In this document: piece after piece, positions 56,184 to 64,000 of the stretch
How the letters are laid out: each line of letters starts with the position of its first letter
How positions within the stretch are numbered: the stretch's first letter is position 1
From: Symbiodinium sp. CCMP2592
Taxonomy: Eukaryota; Sar; Dinophyceae; Suessiales; Symbiodiniaceae
NCBI GenBank assembly: GCA_905221615.1
Contig: CAJNDT010003813.1
Span: forward strand, 131,501 to 195,500
Direction: 5' to 3'
Length of the DNA: 64,000 nt
Program-made: the position numbers and the translations under genes
The notes under the pieces: model-generated
What the model was told of the DNA's origin: nothing
Databases searched by the model: none
The model's input: only the letters and a program-made list of their open reading frames with translations

Positions 56184-57090
56184 CAGTAACGGCCTCCCCA
56201 GCGTCTTTGCAAACACGAGTGTGCTCTGACAGTCATGCGGACTGGAGACTTCTTTAAATGCCACCCCCATTCGGCCAAGATGGGGTCACCCTGCTGAGTA
56301 TGCGCCGTCTTTGCCCTATGCGGAGCGCTGAAATCCGATTGCCTTGCATACCGGCCCGCAAGAGGACAGGTCATGCTCGTCATCGAGTGCACCGGAATCG
56401 CTGCGCAACGCGCCGGTTACTGAAGACCTGTCAATGAGGCACAGCATAAGATGCCATGCGGGGCCATGCCGGCAAGCAGCAGTGATCGAAGTTAATACTT
56501 CGACCGTGGTGTGGGTACGTGGCATAGTATTTATTAATAGTAGCGAGGCCTTCCCTGCAATCTGTGTGCATTTCACCCCGCGGCGGACACACCACCTGGC
56601 TGGACAGGCGAGCAGCACACAGAGTAAATCCCCAGCGCCCGGCCAGCGACGCTGTCCCGCACGGATCAAGGACCCATTGCTCACGTGGTCCGAGCCCGAC
56701 TGGAGCGGTCTCTAAGACCACTCTGAGCTTGGGCGTGCAGGATGGGTAGGGCGAGTCGAACCAAGCCAAGCAAGCCAAGCAAGCCAAGCAAGCCAACCAA
56801 GCAACCAAGCCAACCAAGCAGTGGCACGTGACAAAGGACCACGTTTCAGCTTCCAACACATCCGGCTTGGACAGAAGCGAACACCATCGCTCAATACATC
56901 CGGCTTGGACAAATGCAAAAATGTTTGGCAAAAAAGGGTTTCCTCACGCTGGCTTCCCAGTGTGCTTTAAAATGTTTTGGTCAACGGCCGTGCCCCCGGC
57001 ACTGAAATTCCTAATAAAATACATAAATAAGCTAATACTACAACAGCTTGAAACCTTAAATCGGTATATTGAACTGCACTATTGAGGAAA
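56184..57090. other. right subterminal region, no gene recognised
   Basis: It contains a CCAAG/CAAGC run at 56762-56822 and an A/T-rich tail near 56995-57065 (CCTAATAAAATACATAAATA). It is more G/C-rich at 56.2-56.75 kb than the rest of the element, which may mark a nested insertion. Confidence 0.45.
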
Positions 57091-57158
57091 TTGGTTTTGG
57101 CCTTCAAACCCCCCTGATCCAGCCCCCAAGGATCCAACCCTCAAAACGAGTGTGTGGA
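57091..57158 (-). repeat. right terminal inverted repeat
   Basis: Read on the minus strand from 57150: CTCGTTT, TG, AGGGTTGGATCC, TT, GGGGGCTGGATCAG, GGGG, and AAAACCAA near 57092. Five mismatches in the first 41 positions against the left end. Eight bases lie between it and the target duplication. Confidence 0.8.
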
Positions 57159-57165
57159 TACACTC
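57159..57165 (+). repeat. target-site duplication, right copy (TACACTC)
   Basis: Matches 9568-9574. The LINE frame resumes from here as H-S-S-Q-R-M-F-Y-T-L. Confidence 0.75.
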
Positions 57166-57999
57166 TTCCCAACGTATGTTTTACACCCTTCAACCAGTAT
57201 CCCCCTGCCAATGCCAATTCTGCGGAGGGGTTCACCCTCCACGCACTCCAGCCCCCCTCTCGGACGAATTGAAATACTTGGGAGTATATCTGGACCCTGC
57301 CAACAGTAACTGCGAAAACGCATCCTATAGAGTCTCCCGGGCTGGTTCCGCATCCAAGCTACAGAAACCGTTGTTTGCCCACTGCTGCCTCCCCCGATCA
57401 TGGACGCTCACCGTATATAGATCCATTGTCTTCTCCATTGTTACTTGCGCTATGGACAGCTTCCTTCTTACCTCTCCCCAAATGCACAAATGGGATTCAA
57501 TTCATTACAAACCGTTGCGTCGAATCTTAAAAACCAAGTCCTCCTTTTATCACCATGTTTTGGAACCCACCGAAACACAATGCTCCAATCAGTGCCTTGC
57601 CTCTCTTTCTTATCAAACCCGAATGGTTTTTATTCACAGCAGAGAATGCAGCTATTCGGCCATATTCATAGACACCCCGAATCCGTCGATAATAACTGTA
57701 CTATGAGCTCCCATGCTTACCGGCACATTAGGGCGCCCAATAGGCCCGGACGCCCCAAGGTTCACTGGGCAGAGTCCTGCATGACGCAGGCAGCGCAGCC
57801 TTTTGATCATACCCTTTCTGACCCGGCCCTACCCATGACCAAAGTACACATGCATTCCATGATTTTACCACTCAAATCACAACTGCGCATAGCTTTGCGG
57901 GGTATGGATGGACAACACAGCTTTCTTCCATAAAGTACATCCCAAATGCCAGGGCTACAAACCTCCAAGAGGCAAGGGATGTAATTTAATCCACCAGTA
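57166..57999 (+). pseudogene. LINE 3' portion (reverse transcriptase C-terminal region)
   Basis: It continues the LINE broken at 9574: C-Q-C-Q-F-C-G-G, L-S-D-E-L-K-Y-L-G-V-Y-L-D, A-S-Y-R-V-S-R-A-G-S-A-S-K-L, T-V-Y-R-S-I-V-F-S, then after a frameshift near 57640 G-R-P-K-V-H-W-A-E-S-C, and finally V-W-M-D-N-T-A-F-F-H-K-V-H-P in a third frame with TAA at 57997-57999. This is the connection and C-terminal region that follows the Y-A-D-D box in LINEs of this type. The degree of decay matches the left half. Confidence 0.85.
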
Positions 58000-58975
58000 A
58001 TTGAACTCGGATAGGTCGGTGCTGATGGGCTCATTTCAATGAGCCTTCCGCGTTCGTAAACTGGCATGCAAGTCACCACGTAGATGCGACGTCATTGGAC
58101 GCTCCAGGAGAACCCGGTCACCTCTTGCATGGGTTTTCAGCAGTGCATTCGTTTTCGCATTGTTAAAAGGTGTAATCGGAACGTATAACACCCAAGTGAA
58201 ATAGCGGCCAACATGCATCTGCACCCTCATGCTACATCGTACTGACAAACCTCGAAATTCAGGACCTATGATCCGAACCTTGGAAAAAACGTGATGGGTG
58301 GCATCCCCACATAATTTGTTCCCCAAAAACCAATCTTTTTACATGTTTTGACTAAGAACAATAGGTGGGTAGGTAGCATGCATCGTAGCGGGTTTCCAAC
58401 AAGAGATGATGGATGGCATACCGGTGCCCCAAGCCGTGGCAACAACCAACGGATGGACTAGGTCACAAGCATCAAAAAAGATGGCGGGTGGCAAACTCAA
58501 CATCCATCTGCAACCTTACAAAACATCTGGGTGGCCAACACTGTCAGCTCCAAAACAAATTCAAACGACTGAGTGCCAGCAAACATTCAATTATGTGTCG
58601 CAACGTAAAAATTTAAAAAGATATGATGGGTGGCACTGTTGAGTGACAGGTCCCAACCTGTGGCGCAAATGAATATGCGTAGACTCAGACCTGAAAGGGT
58701 TATGACGGCGCGGGGGCCTTTTAATATGGTGTACCTAAGAAATGCGTCTTTCCGGTGCTTATTCGAGCGAGTACGAACATTCCAAAAACCGGTGGCCTAA
58801 TTAATGCTTTTTCGGTTGGGGGAGCTTTTGTGGAGGTTGCTCCTGTCTGCTGGTGGTCAATCTGAAAGCACCCACCACCTAATTCCTCTGTCCAAACCCC
58901 AAAACCAAACCCTCTCCAATGCGAAACTATCCCTAAACCCAAAACCCCTTTAATCCTAAACCCTACTAAACTACT
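58000..58975. other. LINE 3' flank and unassigned sequence with short motifs
   Basis: A phrase GATGGGTGGCA or a close variant recurs at about 58290, 58408, 58483 and 58622. Near 58930-58970 stand CCCTAAACCC and CCTAAACCC, resembling the TTTAGGG telomere repeat. No gene is supported. Confidence 0.45.
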
Positions 58976-58976
58976 A

Positions 58977-59056
58977 CTGCGCTACTACTGTACCACTACT
59001 GTTCTTCTACTGTACTACTACTGTACTACTACTGCACTACTACTGCACTACTACTG

Positions 59057-59111
<55 letters not shown>

Positions 59112-59113
59112 GT
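58977..59113. repeat. CTACTACTG / CTA microsatellite
   Basis: Nine-base units CTACTACTG grade into a pure CTA run of about 20 triplets and back. Confidence 0.95.
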
Positions 59114-60820
59114 ACTACAACGCATACGGTCGTAACCTTGACACCAATCAAAAGCAGAGACTACGCCACCTCGTGCCAGCCGAACTTGCAAGATCATGGC
59201 GGCTTCTTCCGCAGTAAGATCTCTGAGACAACCAAGAAAGCATGTAGGGAGTTTTTACGGCATCTTTGGAGCTCCTGCCCAACCAAACAGCCATGGCTCC
59301 TCAAGAAAACTTTCATGACAGTAGCCGGTCTGGTATATTGAGCAGCCATGATACTACCTTCAACTTTCGAAGCTTTGCTGAAACAGACCTGCAAGTAGCT
59401 CCTTAGCCCAAGGCCAATGCTGAAACAGAGGGTGGTAGGTGCTAATGGCCGCATCCGCAGCGGATTGAAGAACACCAACCATCAGCGGCTGTGCTACTTT
59501 TGCTTTTCCGAAAGCCCTCAATACTTAGGGAAACTGAGGCCTTGGGGTGCTCTTTGGTGTCGTCGAGAGTGCTCTGCACTCTTGCTTGAGACGCCAGAAC
59601 TGAGGTTTCCAAGACTCGCCGTTCCGCCGTACGCACACCGGCCAAGGAAAGGGCATCTAAGCTGCGCCTTCTTTCTTGACCTATATTCTGGTGACATATA
59701 TCCTACATTGTCCTACATCTAGGGATGTTGACATAGGCAGTCTGGACCGTTACAGTACGCACATTCACAAAAAAACAAAAACAACAGCAGTTGTTAGCAG
59801 TCGCGAGCACGCGACTTCAAAGCCGGATAGAACGGAATTTTCACAGGCACACCACCCACAACTCACGCAAGTACTCACCGGTTTCAAGCACGGAAAACTT
59901 CGTGAACTGGACGGCGGATTAAAGGACGGGTATGGCAAGCTCATTGCACTAAACAAAGCCTTCCCCCCCTCTCCGAAAAGCCCTAAACCCGATAACCCTT
60001 AAACTTAACGTCCTAAACCCTAAATCCCAAAGCGTACCAGAACTGATTGAAGAACAAAAAACACAAAAACCCCACCACGTAGGATAGTTCCTTCATGCCA
60101 CGTACCCAAACCCTACTTACTCGCCTGTGCTTGAATCGGGGTTGCTGCCCGAATCGTGCTTGAAGGAACTCACAGTCTCCATACGGTCTAACAGAGAAAG
60201 AAAGACACTCTCCGGCATTGGCAACACCGGCCCAGGGTCGCGGCTAATGGAAAGAGACTGCAAGCGAAATCATGCGAATATGGAGAGGCTTGCGGTGTGC
60301 TCACAGAAGAACATGACATGCTTCTTCCCTGTTCGGACTTTAGCAAAACAGGCGCCGGCATACTCACACACGAGAGAAGGCGAGCAGCAACCTCAAATCG
60401 CCTCGACATGGAGAGGACTCGAAATCGTGCGACATTTGTGGAGACAATTTTCCGCGAAGGGTGGCACCTGCAGTAGTCCCAGCATCGGAGGGTCACTGTA
60501 GAGCTGTGCTCGAGGGTAGGTGCTCGAATGGGGCACCTCTCGTGCAAAGGCCCAAACCAAACTGGGTTCAGCGAGCCGCGGGCAAAGCAAAAGACACTGG
60601 AAACCGGTCATAAAGAAACAGTTTTCACCTGAGCAATAAAAGGCGAAAAGCTTCCATGAGCAACGTGATCACAAAAAACGAACGAATCTGAACGGGGCTT
60701 TGAACCACACACAAGAGCTGGAAGCAGAACCACCATTCCGACCTTCACGCGGGCTTTCAAGAGCCACCATCCTGCTTGGGGTCCCACTTCGCCTTGGACC
60801 CTGTGCGCAGGGCCACAACT
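59114..60820. other. no gene recognised; telomere-like scraps near 59.99 kb
   Basis: Probably intron if the host protease gene spans the window. CCCTAAACCC and CCTAAACCCTAAA occur at about 59983-60030. Open frames on either strand show no family motif. Confidence 0.4.
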
Positions 60821-61099
60821 CGAAACAGGTGCATCCAGTGTTGACGAAGCAGCTTGGTGTGCAAGAGTTCGACATGGCGGCGGCGCCTGAAAACGTTCAG
60901 AACGTTTGCACGCACCACCGAAGCTTTGTCGATGCCGGTGACTTGAAAGCCCCGAGCGAGTACCTTGGCAGGAAGGCATAGGCATGCGGCTTGGAATCCA
61001 GAACAGAGGATCTCATCGGGAGCACAGAATGCTGCTCCTCTTCTGTAGTGCTACGAGTACAGTGACACAAGAAATTTTGCAGTAACTATGCAACAAGTC

Positions 61100-62545
61100 A
61101 GGCGGTTCATGCTCGGAAGTGACTCGGAAGCCAGATGCCTCTTTACGGCCTTGCCATAAAGGACCCTGCACGGTGCCTCATCGTAGTCGCCCACTGTGAA
61201 CAGCGATTTCTGGTCACCTCCGCGCAGCGCAAACGCAAAGGCGAGGTCCGCGAAGCTCCTGTGACGTACTTGGCTCAGGTTTCCGGGCACAGTTTGGCAG
61301 GTTCGGACCTAGTTTTTCTCGGAATGATGCTACCGTTTGCCCAACACCCGTCTCGTTGAGGTTCCGCAGGAACGTGCGGTGCACATGCGACAGTCCGATG
61401 AAGGCCAGCCCGAGGACGCCATGGATTCTGTCAGGAATGTCTCGCGTCTCCATGCCGTAAATCACAGGCTGCTGGTCGATGCAGATCCTCTTTTGCACTT
61501 GAGCTTCTCGAGGTGCAAAAACACACAGACACGCGCAGAATGGCTGCGAGCATTGCAGCAGGTCCTCTGAGGCGCTGTTACAAGACAGACCCGATCGAGC
61601 CCATAGACACCACTCATAAAGCCGATGCCGTAGGTCATGTTCACGGGGTACTCCTCCGAACTCCACGTAACGGATTCGCCAGGGTCGTATACCCGGTCGG
61701 ACACCCAGAGGTCCGAGGAGCCTGACGTCTGCAATGCAGTCAGGATGTAGGGACAAGGCTTTTCTCCTGCCTGTGTCCAGGATGAGCTGCACCTCCTGGA
61801 CTCGGCACACTCACACTGATCTCAATCTTCTGGCTTCGACTTCGAAGTCCCCTCTGTCATCGACGTGCGTCCCAAAGCTACTGCGATACATGGTACTGAG
61901 ACCATCCTTTTTTGAGCACCTTCGCAGTCTGCGCACGTTCCCCCCGCAGTCTCAGCTCTCACACCCTCGTGTTCGCGCTTCAGAAGCATCTCCAGGATGG
62001 GCCGTGGTCTGCGAGTTTGATCCTCCTCCTCCTCCTCCTCCTCCTCCTCCTCCTCCTCCTCCTCCTCCTCCTCCTCCTCCTCCTCCTAGCTTTCTCCGAT
62101 GCATGACAATGTGGATCCGAAGCGATGATCCGGTTGGCCTATGGCGGTCGACACAGGTTGGCCCTCCACTTCAGCCCCTGCCGTCCGACGAAGTCTTACG
62201 AAGCTGTCCAGCCTGGACTGCATCGAGTCGTACTCGCGAACAGGATAGGTTTCATCATCTAGTCTTGAGCTTGCAAGCAACATGGGAACGCCGGCAACCG
62301 TGTGCATGCTAACCGAGTGCAGGAAGCATATCCGGTATGATCACCCTCTGCGAAACCGACTGGTCTTTCGAAAGCTGTTCCAGCAGAATCATCGCAGAGT
62401 GCACCTCGCACTCGGTGCAAGAGTGAGCTGCGAAACTTAGCTCTACTTGGCTTGACAGGGGAGCCCAGTGCGGCCCCTCCTTGGGCGGTTCACCAATCTG
62501 CACGGCGGCTGTGTAGTACAAGTTCCTCGGCAACGAGGATCAGCA
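61100..62545 (-). CDS. aspartic protease (pepsin family A1), N-terminal exons
   Basis: Exon pieces in order: about 62540-62480 (R-N-L-Y-Y-T-A-A-V-Q-I-G-E-P-P-K, the family's Y-Y-x-x-I-x-I-G-T-P-P-Q), 61795-61771, 61721-61582, 61489-about 61330, and about 61280-61150. Joining the second and third through a GC-AG intron gives E-V-Q-L-I-L-D-T-G-S-S-D-L-W-V, a perfect first active site split inside the Gly codon. The third continues to M-T-Y-G-I-G-F-M-S-G (flap) and G-L-D-R-V-C-L. A GT-AG intron in phase 0 follows, then D-Q-Q-P-V-I-Y-G and H-G-V-L-G-L-A-F (the F-D-G-I-L-G-L block). The last has F-A-F-A-L-R-G-G-D and V-G-D-Y-D-E-A. The first intron looks GA-AG. The second D-T/S-G was not found; a V-N-T-G-C-T at 60834-60845 is a weak candidate. 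The C-terminal exons are probably those at 2.5-1.7 kb. Confidence 0.75.
62022..62088. repeat. CCT microsatellite
   Basis: About 20 perfect CCT triplets within a protease intron. The Pro and Leu runs in open frames here come from the repeat. Confidence 0.95.
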
Positions 62546-62549
62546 ACAC

Positions 62550-63380
62550 CCTGGTGAATATTGAAGACACCAGAACCCTTCCAATAAACGACAAACGTGT
62601 CCCAGGGCGGAACAAGTGACTGTCTGTCTTTCAGCTCCTCTGATCGCAGACTGCTGGTTGCCAGTTGCTCCAGTGCAAGTAGCCGATTAGCATAGAAAGT
62701 GCTTGTCTGACTCCTGGCGGGGCAAACATCTCCAGAGTCTGGATGGCTGCAGCATTAAATGCACTGATCGAGCCATGTCTGCTCGACTCTCACTTCCGCT
62801 GGCTGGCCTTGTCTGCCAAGCCTGGTACACGGTGGAGTTGGCATCCGTCAGCGCCGTGGGCTGGAAGTCGTGCCTATTTCCGGATCATGAGTCTTTGATC
62901 GATTGAGTGAAGCTACGGCTTGCCAAACAGGTCATGCTATGGGCAGCTTATACCTGACACCATCTTGAACCAGCTTTGACCTAACGAAACACCTAAGACC
63001 ATGCAGCCCAGGCCTTTGCAACCACAGGACGTGCTCGGCCCCACATAAGGCCAGGAAATGCCACAAGGCAGCCCATGGCTTCATCCGCTACTAGTAAGAG
63101 CAGCTGGAGGCCTCGTTTGCGGCTTGCGCTGCGTTGCCACATGGGACTCTTGCTCATATTATCGCTGTGGAGTCTGCAGAGTCACTGGGCAGTCGCTCCA
63201 GTAGCTAGGGCCAGGGAGCCTCACTGTCGCTGCAATGCAACCGGCTGAACTGGGCACATGATCTCTCTATTCTATCTGAAGCCAGACGGCGCGAGCCTTA
63301 AAGACATCGCGATTAAGATACTCTCCATGGTGGTTATCACAGATCTTGAGGCACCTTTTCTCACAGCCCAAAAGCACACT
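62550..63380. other. no gene recognised
   Basis: It should contain the 5' exons of the protease gene (signal peptide, propeptide), but I could not identify them. Confidence 0.35.
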
Positions 63381-63559
63381 GCTGTCAGACTGGCAAGGAG
63401 TGACGGTGACAGGCACACTGAAGGCACACCCTGATTGTCCCCGGATTGCTTTGCAAGCGCAGGGTGAAAGCAGGGACACCGCCGCACTCGGAGATCTCGG
63501 AGGGAGGGCTTACAATTTCGCTGCGATGCTGAGTTCTGGAAAGTTTAGGCAGGGTGTTT

Positions 63560-63800
63560 CTGGGTGAAACGAGTGCCGCTCTAGGTTGGCAGCAGACCCC
63601 TCGGCTCTTGCAAGAACTTCCAGAGAGGCGGCTTCTCGATGTGGGGGTAAGCATTCCTGCGGCGCTGAAGGAGGAAGGAGAGGAGAGAAGAGGCGATGGT
63701 CTTGGGGCCGCGGGCGCCGCGGGCCTCTCGCCGATGGAAGGTAGCTTGTAGTGGCCAGGTCCCGGCTTCACCGTGGCCCTCTCGCCTGCCCGTCGGCTAC
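63560..63800 (-). CDS. possible exon with a SHIPPO-type PGPGxY repeat
   Basis: On the minus strand V-K-P-G-P-G-H-Y-K-L-P-S-I-G-E occurs at about 63773-63730, matching the P-G-P-G-x-Y motif of SHIPPO/STPGR repeats in ciliary microtubule proteins. An Ala/Pro/Ser-rich stretch follows. Only one repeat is seen and no splice partners are fixed. Confidence 0.35.
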
Positions 63801-64000
63801 TGGTAAAGCATGAAAGCCGGTCTAGCCGCTCAGCCGAGCCGAGCTTTAAGCTTCAGATCAACGCTCATGTCAATGTGGCGACAACCGCAAAGCAAGATCA
63901 CCAGATAGATCAAGCGTGGCAGACGAACCGCGCGCTGGCGAGAGCGGCTCGGTCTTGCCCTGCATGGTCCACCTGTCACAGTCCGGCAGCCGCACACTGC

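Larger units (their letters stand above)
9575..57158. mobile_element. giant TIR transposon, about 28 kb after removing assembly duplication
   Basis: Three observations define it. A plus-strand LINE is split at 9574 and resumes at 57159. The two break points share TACACTC. The sequences just inside them are inverted copies of one another over about 60 bp. All recognisable genes between the ends are on the minus strand, and they include a 1,578-residue transposase candidate, a methyltransferase-like protein, a RING-H2 protein and several cysteine-rich proteins. The assembled span is 47.6 kb, but 11098-30219 and 30320-49465 are duplicate contig ends, so the true length is about 28.3 kb. A 6-8 bp duplication is seen in several superfamilies (for example P, Dada, hAT, Polinton-like) and does not settle the class. 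I recognise no polymerase or integrase of Polinton type. Nested insertions inside are possible, especially at 55.3-57.1 kb. Confidence 0.8.

Noticed and set aside
9575-57158. Polinton/Maverick identity
   Set aside because: The size and short target duplication fit, but I recognise no protein-primed polymerase, retroviral-type integrase, packaging ATPase or capsid motif in any frame.
61912-62312. Leu-run and Pro-run proteins on the plus strand
   Set aside because: They are produced by the CCT microsatellite in an intron of the protease gene.

Overview
The window looks like nuclear DNA of a dinoflagellate, probably a symbiodiniacean or a relative. The evidence is: introns that can be followed by reading frame and begin with GT, GC or GA and end with AG; a LINE whose reverse transcriptase and C-terminal domain resemble those I recall from dinoflagellates; a long run of genes all on one strand; protein families I recall as high-copy in dinoflagellate gene sets; and scraps of CCCTAAA-type telomere sequence. 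No database search was possible, so family assignments rest on visible motifs and memory.

Outermost layer. Minus-strand exons of a pepsin-family (A1) aspartic protease lie at both ends of the window. The N-terminal half, with an intact DTGSSDLWV active site assembled across introns, is at about 62.5-61.1 kb. The C-terminal signature WILGDSFLR and a membrane segment are at about 2.5-1.7 kb. The simplest reading is one host gene with a huge intron. Inside it lies a decayed LINE on the plus strand, split in two: endonuclease and reverse transcriptase at 6.1-9.57 kb, and the downstream part at 57.16-58.0 kb. The LINE reading frame breaks and resumes at a shared TACACTC.

The insertion. Between the two LINE halves (9575-57158) sits what I read as one giant DNA transposon. 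Its ends carry an imperfect terminal inverted repeat of about 60 bp (CTCGTTT, then AGGGTTGGATCC and GGGGGCTGGATCAG, in the same order and spacing on both strands), flanked by the 7-bp direct repeat TACACTC. Its genes are all on the minus strand. From right to left they encode a basic protein, Ala/Pro/Lys-rich and acidic proteins, a zinc-binding protein with an acidic tail, several small proteins, an RS-rich 344-residue protein, more small proteins, a Trp-rich protein, a RING-H2 protein (about 698 residues), a 1,578-residue protein rebuilt from six exons that I nominate as the transposase, and a 413-residue protein with a C5-methyltransferase-like fold next to the left end.

Assembly caveat. 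A 100-N gap at 30220-30319 joins two contigs whose ends overlap: 11098-30219 and 30320-49465 are the same sequence with roughly 1% differences. Both matches run exactly to the gap, which is what an unmerged haplotype overlap gives. I therefore treat the duplication as false and estimate the real element at about 28.3 kb (contig A 9575-30219 plus contig B 49466-57158). A true tandem duplication is not excluded.

Between genes the element carries satellite-like arrays (a 205-bp higher-order repeat, a 174-bp frame-preserving repeat, a GATGAACTTTT array), a dispersed repeat of about 60-100 bp encoding a T-L-P-D...G-M-A-Q peptide, and a striking abundance of CAATTG. Outside it the window holds microsatellites, one possible SHIPPO-type exon near the right edge, and several kilobases in which I recognise nothing.
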